Under the pieces are notes generated by a model. The model was not told the origin of the DNA and searched no databases. It saw nothing but the letters and a program-made list of their open reading frames with translations. 64,000 nt of DNA from Planctomycetaceae bacterium (GTDB lineage Bacteria > Planctomycetota > Planctomycetia > Pirellulales > Thermoguttaceae): positions 1-64,000 of the forward strand of contig SFIW01000005.1 of NCBI GenBank assembly GCA_004556055.1, written 5' to 3'. The stretch's first letter is position 1. Each line of letters begins with the position of its first letter. The position numbers and the translations under genes were made by a program. Below, piece after piece: positions 16,302 through 26,800 of the stretch.

Positions 16302-17390
16302 ATGAAGTCGCCATTCTGCTTATCTCGTGGTTTTACTCTAGTTGAACTCCTGGTGGTGATCGCCATTATCGGTATTTTGATCGGTTTGTTGCTCCCCGCC
16401 GTGCAGGCCGCGCGCGAAGCCGCCAGAAGGATGCAGTGTACGAACAACTTGAAACAATACGGTCTGGCTTTCCATAATTACCTGGGAACGAATAATGATT
16501 GCTTCCCGCCGATGGCGAATGAAACCGCGCGTTCGGCAAGCGCGTTTTCGATTCAGGCGCGACTCTTTCCTTACATGGAAGCGGATGCAATCTCCAAGCT
16601 GATCGACTATAGCCAGCCTGTTTATCAGACGGCGGGAATGGGCAACAACGTGATTCTCTATCATTTGACGGACGCGCTTAATTGCAACGTTCCCTTCCTC
16701 TCTTGTCCGAGTGATCCCCACGCAGGCGAGAAAATGCAGATCAATCTGAAGATTCAAACGGACGCGTCGGGTTCCGGAAATCAGACTGCGGAGACGTATC
16801 CTTCGAGCTATTGCGTCTGCACCGGATCGGGGCTGGCTCGTATCGGCACGACCCTTGTCGGGGGAGAAGCGACTCTCGAAACGGACGGCGCGTTCTATTA
16901 CGGTTGCAAGACGCGCTTGGCGTCGATCACGGACGGGACGTCCAATACGATGATTATGGCGGAATCAACGATCGGGGCGGGCGCGAACGCGACGATTACC
17001 GGCGGATTTGACGAGGTATGCGAAGACGGGGGGCGAATTCGCGAAGTCTATATTCAGAATATTGGGAAGACCGCGTTTGACGTGAGCTATGAAGAGTTGT
17101 TCACGATGCAGCACGCTTTGTCGAGCTGCACGTGGAGTCTCGACCGTTGCGGAACTTGGCTTTCCGGCGTTCCTGCCTATACGACCTTCGGCGCCTTTCT
17201 TCCTCCTAACTCTCACCTTGCGTCCTGCTCGTGGATGAACTACGGATACTATGCGAGCCGTAGCTATCATTCGTCTGGAGTCAACGTTTTAAAGGCGGAC
17301 GGAAGCGTCTCCTTTGTGAGCGACACGGTCGCGCTTGACGTCTGGCGCGGTATGTCGACGATCTCTCGCGGCGAAACGGTCTCCAACTGA
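16302..17390 (+). CDS. DUF1559 pseudopilin-like protein (N-methylation motif, H-X9-DG end)
   Basis: This 362-residue protein starts with a type IV pilin-like leader: CLSRGFTLVELLVVIAIIGILIGLLLPAVQAAREAARRMQC. The break after Gly, Phe at +1 and Glu at +5 are the classic prepilin peptidase and methylation signals. The body is the DUF1559 (SBP_bac_10) domain, and the C terminus carries HSSGVNVLKADGS, the H-X9-DG motif seen almost only in planctomycetes and relatives. These proteins occur in many copies per genome, are probably exported by a type II/IV pilus-like system, and their role is unsettled. I chose ATG 16302 (AAAGGA nine bases upstream) over the TTG at 16263 because the leader is then short, as in the family. 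Confidence 0.9.
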   Translation: MKSPFCLSRGFTLVELLVVIAIIGILIGLLLPAVQAAREAARRMQCTNNLKQYGLAFHNYLGTNNDCFPPMANETARSASAFSIQARLFPYMEADAISKLIDYSQPVYQTAGMGNNVILYHLTDALNCNVPFLSCPSDPHAGEKMQINLKIQTDASGSGNQTAETYPSSYCVCTGSGLARIGTTLVGGEATLETDGAFYYGCKTRLASITDGTSNTMIMAESTIGAGANATITGGFDEVCEDGGRIREVYIQNIGKTAFDVSYEELFTMQHALSSCTWSLDRCGTWLSGVPAYTTFGAFLPPNSHLASCSWMNYGYYASRSYHSSGVNVLKADGSVSFVSDTVALDVWRGMSTISRGETVSN

Positions 17391-17478
17391 CGTTCTTTCA
17401 GCGCATTCTTTATGACTCATTGAAATCAGAATTTAATAAACAATCCAAGATAAATCGTTGTCATCGAAAGGAAAAGAC

Positions 17479-18495
17479 ATGAAAGTCAAAAAGATTCTCT
17501 TTAACGTAAGCGCCATTTTCGCCTTGTCCAGCGTCGCGTTCATTGGCGCGACGTTTGCTCAGAATCCTGGAGCGCAAGGCGGTCGTCCCGCAGGTATGAA
17601 GGCGCCGGAGAAACCTGCGGCGTTCCAAGCGGACGTCGAACGCGCTCTCGCCCCCCGCGGCGAAAAGATCGGGCTCCTCCTTGCGACGCATGGCGCCGGT
17701 TCTCCGCGCTGGACGCAAGTTACCGAATCCCTTCGCGACCAAGTTCGCGCTCTCGACGCTAAAGAGAAACGCTTCGCCGCGATTGAAGTCTGCGACATGG
17801 AATTCAACTTCAAAAACGATATTACCGAAGGTTTCAAGCGGCTTGAGGCCGCCGGTTGCGACGCCGTCGTCGTCGAGCCTGTCTTCATCTATCCGACAAG
17901 TCACGTTCAGTTCGACCTTCCGACCGCGCTTGGCGTCTACGGCGAAAAATCCGCCCGTGAAGGCGCGCGTGAAGAAGGTATGCGCGTCTTGAAAACCAAA
18001 CTTCCGATCTCCCTTACCGCGACGCTCAGTTCCGGCAACCTTCTTCGCGATTACGTCGTTTCCGAAGCGAAACGCTTCTCCAAGAATCCTGCGGACGAAC
18101 GTCTCCTCGTGATCGCTCACGGCGACGAAGACTATCGCGGTCTTGTCGAGAAGCAGACGAAGAGCGCTCTTGACGCAGCCGCCGAACTCGGCTTCGATTC
18201 CGTAGGTTGCGCCTTCTGTGAAATGGGCCAGACCTTCGCGACCGAAGTGAAGCCCGTTATCGAAAAGAACACCAAAGACGGCAAAAAGACGGTTGTCGTC
18301 GCGATCTATCTCTCCTCTTCCGCGAAGAGTTTCATCGAAGGCCTTGAAAAGCGCGCCAAGGCGATGAATATGGGCGAAGGCGCGAATCCTTCTCTCGAAG
18401 GACTCGATTATGTCCTCACCGACAAAGCGCTCGGCGATTTCGAAGGCACGGCTCAGCACATCTACGAAGCCGCGATCGAAGCCAGCTTGAACTGA
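17479..18495 (+). CDS. Exported CbiX/CbiK-like chelatase family protein
   Basis: This 338-residue protein has a signal peptide (KKILFNVSAIFALSSVAFIGATFAQ). Two similar half-domains follow, as in sirohydrochlorin chelatases. The first has LLLATHGAGSPRWTQV (about residue 74) and VVVEPVFIYPTSHVQFDLP. The second has LLVIAHGDEDYRGLV (about 210) and VVVAIYLSSSAKSF. The His of each HG motif and the PTSH histidine could bind metal. Known relatives insert cobalt or iron into sirohydrochlorin in the cytoplasm; exported CbiK forms exist in sulfate reducers and may handle metal or haem in the periplasm. No corrin or sirohaem genes are beside it. ATG 17479 has AAAGGAAAAG upstream; an in-frame TTG 21 bp earlier is less likely. 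Confidence 0.72.
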   Translation: MKVKKILFNVSAIFALSSVAFIGATFAQNPGAQGGRPAGMKAPEKPAAFQADVERALAPRGEKIGLLLATHGAGSPRWTQVTESLRDQVRALDAKEKRFAAIEVCDMEFNFKNDITEGFKRLEAAGCDAVVVEPVFIYPTSHVQFDLPTALGVYGEKSAREGAREEGMRVLKTKLPISLTATLSSGNLLRDYVVSEAKRFSKNPADERLLVIAHGDEDYRGLVEKQTKSALDAAAELGFDSVGCAFCEMGQTFATEVKPVIEKNTKDGKKTVVVAIYLSSSAKSFIEGLEKRAKAMNMGEGANPSLEGLDYVLTDKALGDFEGTAQHIYEAAIEASLN

Positions 18496-18543
18496 GATAC
18501 GCCTTTTCTTCAAACGAGACCTATTGGGGAGAAGCGCTATAGG

Positions 18544-18569
18544 AACGCGTCCGTTGGGGCGCGTTTTTT
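18544..18569 (+). terminator. Intrinsic terminator after the chelatase-like gene
   Basis: The stem AACGCGTCC with GGGCGCGTT (one T-G pair, 18544-18552 and 18557-18565) closes a GTTG loop and is followed by six T's to 18569. Confidence 0.75.
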
Positions 18570-18584
18570 CGTAGGGGGACGTTG

Positions 18585-18612
18585 TTGAAACCGTCGCGTC
18601 GATTTCTATAAT
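18585..18612 (+). promoter_or_regulatory. Sigma-70-like promoter for the GH78 gene
   Basis: TTGAAA (18585-18590), 16 bp, then a perfect TATAAT (18607-18612). The leader to ATG 18687 would be about 68 nt. The same hexamers and spacing occur before the hemE group at 59693-59720. Confidence 0.65.
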
Positions 18613-18686
18613 TAACGTAAAAAGAGAGCGTTTGTGCGCTTTCGCCAACTGCCTTCGGTAGCAAATCGAAGATATAGGGAGTTAAA

Positions 18687-21452
18687 ATGAAGTTACAAAT
18701 CACATTTGTCGCCGCTGTTCTAGCGGCGATCGTCGCGACATGCGCGTCCGCGAGCTGGGCGGAGGATGTATCCTCCCTCTCCCCCGCGAAGTTGCGTTGC
18801 GAGTATTTAACAAACCCCGCAGGCCTCGATACTCGCGCCCCGCGCTTTAGCTGGATCCTCGAGACGGCGGACAAGGAAGCGATCGGTCAGAGTCAGCAGT
18901 CGTATCGTATTCGCGTCGACGCGACGGAAGCCGCCGCGAAGGAGCTGCAAGGCAAGCTTTGGGACACCGGTTGGGTCGAATCCGACGCGACGGCGCAGAT
19001 CGCGTACGCCGGAGAAGCGCTCAAATCGGACGCGTCGTATTATTGGACTGTTCAGGTGAAGGATCAGAACGGGACGCTCTCGAAGGCGTCGGAGGTTCAG
19101 ACGTGGACGACGGGCCTCTTCGATTCGAACGATTGGAGCGCGAAATGGATCGGAATCGGATATCTTCCCGAAGGGGAGACGGATCTGAATCAGACAAGCG
19201 CGCGCAATCCCGAGACGAATCTGATGATTGAGCCGCAGCTTCGCAAGACGTTCGAACTCGAGTCGGAACCGACGCGCGCTATGCTCTTCGTCGCTAGCGT
19301 CGGCTATCACGAGCTCTACGTGAACGGCGAGCAGGTCGCGAGCGAATCGGTCTTAGCGCCGAACGTGACGAACTATAAGTACCGCGCGCGCTACATCGCG
19401 TACGACGTCGCCCCTTATTTGAAGAAGGGTAAGAACGTCGTCGCGCTATGGCTTGGCCCCGGTTGGAGCGTTCTTGGCGAATTGCGCGTTCCGACGCGTC
19501 CTCAGACGCCGATCGTTCTCGCGCAATGCGACGTTCAAACCGCAGACGGCAAGACGACGCGCGTCGTCTCCGACGAAACGTGGAAAGGAAGCGAAAGCTC
19601 GCATTTCCTCACCGGCGCGTGGACCTTCGGTCAGTTTGGCGGCGAACATATCGATATGAATCTTGTCAATCCCGACTGGAACAAAGTCGATTTCGACGAC
19701 TCTGCGTGGCGCTCCGTCACAGTCTTCTCCCCCGAGCTTGAAATCACGGCGCAGACGAGCCAGCGCAACATCCTTACCGACCCGATTCATCCTAAGAGCG
19801 TGGTCAAGGTGAAGGACGGCGTTTGGCGGGTCGACATGGGCGTGAACTTCGCGGGGTGGACGCGCGTAAAACTTCACGGAAAGCCGGGCGCGACGGTGAC
19901 TTTCGATTATTCGGAACGCTCTCAGGAGACGCGAACGTTCGGCCTCTTTAGTTCGCTTCGTCTTGACGAAAATGGAGACGGCGTTTTCCAGAATAAATTC
20001 AACTATAGCTCGATGCGCTGGATCACGATCACGGGCGTCGACGAGGAACCGAAACTCGACGATATCGTCGGTTGGAATATCCGGACTGACTACGACGTCG
20101 CTGCGGCGTTCGAGACGTCCGACGATCTTCAGAATTGGATTTACAACACGGGCCGCTGGACTTTCGAGAATCTTTCTCTTGGCGGATACGTCGTCGACTG
20201 TCCTCAGCGCGAACGAATGGGGTACGGCGGGGACGCGCACGCGACCTCGGAATCTGGTATGTACAATTACAGTCTTGAATCCTTCTACTTCAAGTGGATG
20301 GAAGACTGGCGCGACTGCCAGCGCGACGGCGGCAACGGTTCTCTTCCGAACACCGCTCCGACGTATTTTGGCGGCGGCGGCCCTGCGTGGGGCGGAATCG
20401 TCGTTACTCTTCCGTACACCTTCTATCTCCAATATGGGGACACGCGCATCCTCGAAGAAAACTTTGAGATGATCGAACGTTGGCTCGGATTCCTCGAATC
20501 GAATGTTAAAGACGGTCTCCTTCAACGTTACGGCGACGTATGGACCTTCCTTGGCGACTGGCTCTGGCCGGGAGCGCCCGACGGCCCCAACAGCGACACT
20601 CCGCAAGCGCTTTGCTTGAACAACTTCTACCTTGTCTTCAACCTAGAGACGGCGGCAAAGATCGCGCGCGTGATCGGTCGCGAAGATCGCGCGAAGGAAT
20701 GGGAACGCATGGCGCAAGAGACGCGCGACGCGATCAACGCGAAGTATTACAAAGCGTCGGAAGGTTCGTATCACGACGACGCGCAGGCGATTCTCGCGCT
20801 CGCGCTTCTGTCGCACACCCCCGCGACGGCGGAGGAAACGCGTCGCGTCGAAGAGCGTCTTGATCGCGCGATTCTCGTCGATTCGAAGGGACATATCGGC
20901 GCGGGTATCACCGGCGGCGGCCTCCTCTTCCGTTATCTACGCGAGAAGAACCGCAACGACCTTGCGTATTCGACTTTGAAACAAACCGAATATCCCGGCT
21001 GGGGCTTCATGCGCGAACACGACGCCACGACCTATTGGGAAGCGTGGGAACTCGATCGTCCCGGTCACTCCCTCCTGCATAGCTCGTATCTCTTCCCCGT
21101 CGCGTGGTACATTTCCGGCGTTCTTGGAATTCAGCGCGACGCGGAGACGGTCGCGTTCCACAAGTTCACGGTTCGTCCTCCAAAGGCTAACGAAACGGAT
21201 CTGAGCTCCGCGAAGGGGTATTACGATTCGATCGCGGGTCGCATTTCGAGCGAATGGGCGAAGCGCGACAGCGGCATGCGCCTAGCGGTCGTCGTTCCGC
21301 CGAACACGACGGCGACGATCTACGTTCCTAAGACGGCGGCGGATAGCTCCGTCGAAGCGACTCGCGGCGCGGAATTCGTTTCGGAAGACGGCGATTACGC
21401 GGTCTTCAACGTTCCGTCCGGTTCATTCGTCTTCGAAGAAGCGAAGCGCTAA
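18687..21452 (+). CDS. Secreted GH78 alpha-L-rhamnosidase
   Basis: This 921-residue protein has a signal peptide ending near SWAED. It has the domain order of bacterial GH78 rhamnosidases: an N-terminal Ig-like domain (LRCEYLTNPAGLDTRAPRFSW, about 33-53), beta-sandwich domains with the Bac_rhamnosid_N pattern (LYVNGEQVASESVLAPNVTNY, about 212-232), and an (alpha/alpha)6 barrel from about 480. The barrel contains DCPQRERMGYGGDAH (about 505-519), the acidic active-site signature of the family. TYWEAWE (about 782-788) has the catalytic base position. A C-terminal beta-sandwich closes it. It would release terminal rhamnose from plant pectin or host glycans. It has its own promoter and a terminator after it. 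Confidence 0.92.
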   Translation: MKLQITFVAAVLAAIVATCASASWAEDVSSLSPAKLRCEYLTNPAGLDTRAPRFSWILETADKEAIGQSQQSYRIRVDATEAAAKELQGKLWDTGWVESDATAQIAYAGEALKSDASYYWTVQVKDQNGTLSKASEVQTWTTGLFDSNDWSAKWIGIGYLPEGETDLNQTSARNPETNLMIEPQLRKTFELESEPTRAMLFVASVGYHELYVNGEQVASESVLAPNVTNYKYRARYIAYDVAPYLKKGKNVVALWLGPGWSVLGELRVPTRPQTPIVLAQCDVQTADGKTTRVVSDETWKGSESSHFLTGAWTFGQFGGEHIDMNLVNPDWNKVDFDDSAWRSVTVFSPELEITAQTSQRNILTDPIHPKSVVKVKDGVWRVDMGVNFAGWTRVKLHGKPGATVTFDYSERSQETRTFGLFSSLRLDENGDGVFQNKFNYSSMRWITITGVDEEPKLDDIVGWNIRTDYDVAAAFETSDDLQNWIYNTGRWTFENLSLGGYVVDCPQRERMGYGGDAHATSESGMYNYSLESFYFKWMEDWRDCQRDGGNGSLPNTAPTYFGGGGPAWGGIVVTLPYTFYLQYGDTRILEENFEMIERWLGFLESNVKDGLLQRYGDVWTFLGDWLWPGAPDGPNSDTPQALCLNNFYLVFNLETAAKIARVIGREDRAKEWERMAQETRDAINAKYYKASEGSYHDDAQAILALALLSHTPATAEETRRVEERLDRAILVDSKGHIGAGITGGGLLFRYLREKNRNDLAYSTLKQTEYPGWGFMREHDATTYWEAWELDRPGHSLLHSSYLFPVAWYISGVLGIQRDAETVAFHKFTVRPPKANETDLSSAKGYYDSIAGRISSEWAKRDSGMRLAVVVPPNTTATIYVPKTAADSSVEATRGAEFVSEDGDYAVFNVPSGSFVFEEAKR

Positions 21453-21470
21453 TTTGCGGCAGTCGACGAT

Positions 21471-21511
21471 AAAAAAACGAGGGGAGCTCCTTTTTTGGGG
21501 CTCCCCTTTTT
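21471..21511. terminator. Bidirectional terminator between convergent genes
   Basis: The stem GGGGAGCTCC with GGGGCTCCCC (21481-21490 and 21497-21506, one G-T pair) closes a T6 loop. It is flanked by seven A's (21471-21477) and five T's (21507-21511), so it can act for the rhamnosidase gene and for the gene converging from the right. Confidence 0.85.
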
Positions 21512-21539
21512 CATTGCGCGTCTTTGTATGGCGACGAGA

Positions 21540-23729
21540 TTATTTCAGATTAAAAAGCGCGTCCGTCGTCAAATTAGACGCGACTGCGGTTTTTTCATTC
21601 TTCGTAACGCGGCAGAAGACGATCGAGCCGCGCGGAATCGACTCAGAGACGACCGTAAGCGTTTGGTTCGTTCCGTCGGAGACGCCGACCTTAATCCAAC
21701 GCGGCGCCTTCGTCGCGGTCTCGCCGGGAATAACGACGTAGAGATCCCCCGCCGGAATCGTCGTTTTATCTTGAGCTCGTAAAATCCACTCGTCGTTGAG
21801 ATTACGGTCGATCCATCCGACGCGCGGATAGAGAGTTGCGAAGCGTTCGACTCCCTCGTCAAGCTGCTCGGTCGTCTTATCGACCTTGAAATGCTCTTTG
21901 GGAAGGAAGTCTAGGCGCGATTTGGCCAGCGCGCGCAAACCTGCGATCTTCGAGGTCTCGGTTTGGAATCGATCGATCGAAGGGTTGTCGTCGAGTTGAG
22001 GAGCGTTGAGGACGCGCAAGACCGGCTCAAGACGCTGTGCGAAATAGTAATCGCTGGCTCGTAGGTATTGGGCGGTCTCTTTCAGGAAGGCGTATTGCAA
22101 AATCGGATCGAGAGCTTCGGTCGTTTGAATTTTCGTCATAAACTCGCACCACTTGGCGTACCAGAGTGCGATATCGTTTTCGCGCAATGAGTCCGGGATC
22201 TTCCATGCGAGTTTCGCGAGTTCGTCAAGAAAGGCCTTCTGAGGAGAGACTTTTAGTTGAAGTTCCGGAGCTCCTTCGGGGATGAGGACGGTCGCGACGG
22301 CGCCTTTCGCGGAGGAGACGTATTGATTTTCTCCCGCTTTCGGAGGTTTGACGAGATAATAAATCTTTTCTTTTGTCGGCGCATAAGTCCAATATTTCTG
22401 GCGCAGTTCGGCTTCGATCATAAGGACGATCTTGCGCTGGGTCGCGAGGACGTGTTCCGCGTCATAACGCCATTGGGGTATCCGTTTGAGAAGGTTTTTG
22501 AGTTCTTCAGGGGCGCCTTTGACGCTTGACGCGGCGGAAGCGAAGTCGACCGCGTTTTTAGCGTCTTGAGCCGGGACGTGGAACTTCTCCAGCTTCGACC
22601 CGGAGTCCTGGACGAAGTCGTTCCATTGATCGAGGAATGAGCATAGATCGAGGGTTTGCGAGACGACGGCGAAATCGGCGTTATAGGCTTTGGCGAGTTC
22701 TCCTTGCGGAACGTTTTGCGCGGGGTCGGCGTCGAGATTAGCGCGATCTGGAGCAAGGAAGAGTTTGAGCTGTTCGAGGTCGGATACGCTTGAATCTAGG
22801 GCGCGAAGTCGTTTAAAGAAGTTGCGATCGCGTTCGAGTTCGTTCTTTAGAGCGTCAAGGCGCGCGATCAGAGAGTCTACATTCTGCGTGAATGACTCTT
22901 CGACGGCGTCCTGCAAATCGAGCGCCTTTTCTCGGAGGACGTCAAGCTCTTCGAGGATTTTGTCTACCTCGGGAGCGTCCATTTTTTTGAGGATCGCGAA
23001 ATTGTTTTCAAGCGCGTTTAACGCGTCTTGGTTTTCTTCAAGGCGCGCGGCTTCCTCGGGGGCGGGCGCGAAGGGATTGACGTTTAAGTCGATTTCGGAC
23101 GTCGCGTCGTCGACGAGGAGCGCGTCGTCTTCAACGGGCGCGGTATCAATTGCGTTTTGCGAGTCATCCGCGACGGAGTCGTTAAAATCAAAGAGTTCGG
23201 CGTCTTCGTCGAGAATGTCGGGGGAGAGAAGGGGATCGTCTTCCGGTAGTGGCACGTCGTTGTCGGCAACCTCAGGGACGGCGTTTTCCAGTTCAGGGGT
23301 TTCGAGAGTCGGTTCGGGGTCGAGAACGTCTTCGGAGGTATTTTCCTGAAGGACGATCGTCTCTGTTTTGGGCGCGTCGATTTGAGTTAGGAGAGGGGCG
23401 GGCGTCGGCTCGTCTTGCGGTAGCGTTGGCGCATCCGTCGCGTTTTCCTCCGCAGTTGCTTCTTCCTCTTTCGCGACTTTTTGGTCTTCCGGAACTGGCG
23501 GTACGAAGTCTAGTTCCTTTTTAACGCAATGAACAACGCTCAGAACCAGTACGAAGACGATAGCGAAGGGAAGCCCAAAGGCGAGGAGCGCGCTCCACCT
23601 AGAGTGTTGCGCCGCTTCATCGGCGAGAGAGGTCGCCCACTCGGCGTAGACGTCGTCTTCGGCTAAGCGCTCCTCGTTATTATCGCGTTCTTCTTGAGTC
23701 GGAATTTGATCCTTCTTTTCCAGGGACAT
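21540..23729 (-). CDS. Membrane-anchored acidic coiled-coil protein of unknown function
   Basis: I do not recognise this 729-residue protein. It has a charged cytoplasmic start of about 45 residues and a single membrane segment (LLAFGLPFAIVFVLVLSVVH, about 47-66). A long acidic, Pro/Glu/Asp-rich linker (about 75-230) follows, then a coiled-coil part (about 235-330; ILEELDVLREKALDLQDAV). The helical C-terminal half ends in a small beta-rich tail (WIKVGVSDGTNQTLTVV). Such a layout suits a scaffold reaching from the membrane into the periplasm. GGAG lies nine bases before ATG. It follows the helicase-nuclease gene on the same strand with 83 bp between them, so they could be co-transcribed. Confidence 0.7.
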   Translation of the reverse strand: MSLEKKDQIPTQEERDNNEERLAEDDVYAEWATSLADEAAQHSRWSALLAFGLPFAIVFVLVLSVVHCVKKELDFVPPVPEDQKVAKEEEATAEENATDAPTLPQDEPTPAPLLTQIDAPKTETIVLQENTSEDVLDPEPTLETPELENAVPEVADNDVPLPEDDPLLSPDILDEDAELFDFNDSVADDSQNAIDTAPVEDDALLVDDATSEIDLNVNPFAPAPEEAARLEENQDALNALENNFAILKKMDAPEVDKILEELDVLREKALDLQDAVEESFTQNVDSLIARLDALKNELERDRNFFKRLRALDSSVSDLEQLKLFLAPDRANLDADPAQNVPQGELAKAYNADFAVVSQTLDLCSFLDQWNDFVQDSGSKLEKFHVPAQDAKNAVDFASAASSVKGAPEELKNLLKRIPQWRYDAEHVLATQRKIVLMIEAELRQKYWTYAPTKEKIYYLVKPPKAGENQYVSSAKGAVATVLIPEGAPELQLKVSPQKAFLDELAKLAWKIPDSLRENDIALWYAKWCEFMTKIQTTEALDPILQYAFLKETAQYLRASDYYFAQRLEPVLRVLNAPQLDDNPSIDRFQTETSKIAGLRALAKSRLDFLPKEHFKVDKTTEQLDEGVERFATLYPRVGWIDRNLNDEWILRAQDKTTIPAGDLYVVIPGETATKAPRWIKVGVSDGTNQTLTVVSESIPRGSIVFCRVTKNEKTAVASNLTTDALFNLK

Positions 23730-23812
23730 AACGCTAATCTCCAGATCGGCTTTTGGCGACTATTCGAAAGTTTCATGCGCGACGCGCACAATTTTATTGG
23801 ATGTTAAGAGGA

Positions 23813-26800
23813 CTACGCGTCTGCGAGACGCTTTACGTCGACCTCTCGTTCTAACGTAACAAACGCTAAGCGCAGAGAGATCGCGGAGGGTGGGAGCCCG
23901 TACTGGTTTTTGACGACGGTCTCGTAAGCTTTGAGCTGTTTTCGATATTCGTCCAGACGCGAGTCGTCTGGGAATTTTTCGTCAGTTTTGAAATCGACGA
24001 CGTCGGCGGCGACGACTTCGTCCGCGTCGTATAGGAGAACGAGTCTGTCGATGACGCCGCGCAGGAGTTCGCCGGTTTCCGGTTCGTCGGAGAGGCCGCG
24101 TTTCGTCTCGAGAGTGAACGGGCGTTCGCGCAGCAGTTCGAGTCTCGGGGCGCTCAATTCCGTCGCCTTGGCGAAAGGGGCGGGGGCCGTCTGCGGATCA
24201 AAATATGACTCGTAGGCTAGGAGGCGGCGCACATATTGCGTAGCGCACAACTTTCTAAACTCCTTGATTTCTCCTGCGGCGCGTCGTCTGTCGTATCGCG
24301 TTTCGGGGAGTATTCGTCGCATGAGTCTGTCGTCAGCGGGCGCGTCGTTGCGGTCGAGCCACTCTGTGAGTTCGAAGCAGGCGTGGAGACACTTCCCGCG
24401 GACGAATCGACCTGGGGGCGTCCAAATCCTAGCGTCTTCTTTGTGCGCGTCTGTCGGCGTTTTGCGACGATAAAGGAGACGATTACGCGCAGATCTTTTG
24501 AAGAGTACGGTCTGCGCGCCCTCAGGCGCTCTTACGGGGGGGATGACCTGAACGGTCTCTTCATCTAGGATCGGCGCTTGCAAGTCGCGCCCCCAATCGA
24601 CGCTTCCTTTGGCGTAAAGTCGCTGCGGGTTTTCGTAGAGGGAAGAGGTTTGATCTAGCGGCGCTTTGGAAGGAAGACCGAGACGTAGTATCTCCGCGAA
24701 GGTGAGTTTTTTTGATCCTGTTTCGCGCGACTTGGCTTCTTTTTCTCCCAGCTCCTTTTTGATAATCGGAGTTCCGAAGGGGGGAATGATCGCATACAAC
24801 GCGCGTTTCGGTCGCGTGATCGCGACGTATAATAGACAGAACGCTTCTTGAACCTGTCTCTCGATCGCGTTGGAGAAGTATTTCTGATATTCCGCAGGTA
24901 TGAGGAAACTACGTTCGTCCTTTGCCAAATTTTTGAGGACGCAATCGATCTCCGAGACGGGGGACTCGCGTCCGGCGATGAATCGGTTTTTCGAGATATC
25001 GGAGATTGCGCGATGTTGCTCAAGTTCGGGAAGTACGACGATATCGAATTCGAGTCCTTTGGAGGCGTGAATAGTCATGACGCGGACGCAAGAATCGGAT
25101 GGCGCTTGGGCCTTGTATTCCTGAACTTCTTGTAGAAACTCGTCGAGGGTCGCCTGCGGACGGCGCGCTTCGTAGGAGATTGCGAATTCGACAAACTGGT
25201 CGAGTCTTTCGCGCTCCCTTTCGCGTTCGCACAAGGGGGCAAGGAGATCGCGTAGTCCGGAGAGAAACGCGCCAAGCCCGTTCGTCTCGATCTTTTCGCG
25301 CAAAATCGACGAAACGCGTCGACAGGTCGTCGCCGATACGCTTCCCGACGCGCCCCCCGCGAAAGGTAATCCGAGCTTTTCCGCAATCGGGGCGATATTT
25401 GCGAGACAGAATGCGTCGACGGAATCTTCCGGATGCGCGGCGAGTCTGACGACCGCTAGAAGGGCTCCAACCGCCGCCGTGTCGACGATCGTAGCGCCTC
25501 CTTCTTCGCTCGCGTCGACGCCGAGCTTTTTGAGACATCGCAGAATATTCGCTAGGTAGCGATTGCTTCTGGCGAGGACTCCGATCGAGGCGCGCGGATA
25601 TTTTTCGTGAAGTTCCTTAATTCTTCGCGCCGCGTAGGCGATATTGAGCGCCTTCTGAAGGGCGGACGGGGACTTCTTCTGAGGATCTTCTTTCGAAACG
25701 TCCCCCTCTTCGGGGTCGAACTCGACGCGTTCGATCGCGTCGTCGGGGGCAGACTGCGGAAATTCGACGACGCGTCCTCCTTCGTCGTCGGGCTCTGCAA
25801 TGGGAAGCCACGCGTTTTGCGCGAGCGTTCGTTCGTCCGAATAGATCGGAGCGGTTTCAATAGACCAGAATCCGTCGAGCTTCTCGTTCTTTTCCGCCCA
25901 TTGATGCTCCTCAAATTGTCCGGCCCACTTGCAAACGGCGGAGCGCGTCGCGTCGGCGATCATCTCGTCTTCCGGGGACTCCGCCATTTCAGGTTTAGGA
26001 AACGCTGGATTCTTTTTGAAATTATCCGGATCGAAGACCTCGTTGACGGCGTTGATAACGACGGGACAGCTTCTCCAGTTTTTCGAAGAGGGATCCGTCT
26101 TAACGTTCTTCAATTCCGTTTCGATTGCTTCGAAGATTTCGGCGATCCCGCCGCGCCATCCGTAGATCGCCTGCTTGACGTCGCCGACGCAGAAGAATGT
26201 CGCAAGTTTTTTAACGTACTCGGGATCGTCGGAGTCAAGGCTTTCCGGGTCGACGGAGACGATATTCTTGGCGAAGGGACGAAGAATTGACCACTGCTTA
26301 TAGGAGGCGTCTTGGAATTCGTCGAGGAGAAGATGCCGCGTTTTGACGTCGAGTCGATAGTCCGTTTCTTCGTCGCGACCTTCCATCCCCATAGATGCGA
26401 GTTTTAGCGCGAGGTCGTCGAAACGATAGGCGCCGGAGTTCCCTTTGTAACGGTTAAAGTAGAATGATACGGCGTCAAGAAGATACCACAGGGAGGCGAG
26501 TTCTTCCATATAGCGCTTTTTCACATTCGACGCCGCGAGGATCGCAAGGTTCTTTAGCGCGTTTCGGAACGAGCCTTCGAGGCGAACGCGATAGTAGGAG
26601 ATCTCGACGTCCTCGTCTTCCTCTTTGAGCGAGTCGAGGATTTTTTTGATCGGGGCGGAGGCGAGAATATCCTTCCAGTTCTCTTTTTCGACGTATTCGA
26701 GAAGCTTGTCGCGCAGTGTGACGCAGCTTGCGCTCGGTCCAGATTTTGTCTGAGGGGTCTCGGCATGGATTAGCGCGTCGACGCACTCTTGAGCGGACGC

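Noticed and set aside
17461..18648. Long open frame (395 codons) on the minus strand opposite the chelatase-like gene
   Set aside because: It is a mirror of the codon bias of the plus-strand gene, has no ribosome site or recognisable domain, and is Arg/Phe-rich as expected of antisense frames. The plus-strand gene has a signal peptide and family motifs.
19446..20606. 386-codon open frame opposite the rhamnosidase gene
   Set aside because: It is a shadow of the GH78 coding frame with unnatural Arg-rich composition and no start signals.
22690..23349. Ser/Arg-rich open frame opposite the acidic membrane protein
   Set aside because: The serine-rich composition is what antisense reading of an Asp/Glu/Ala-rich linker gives; there is no ribosome site.
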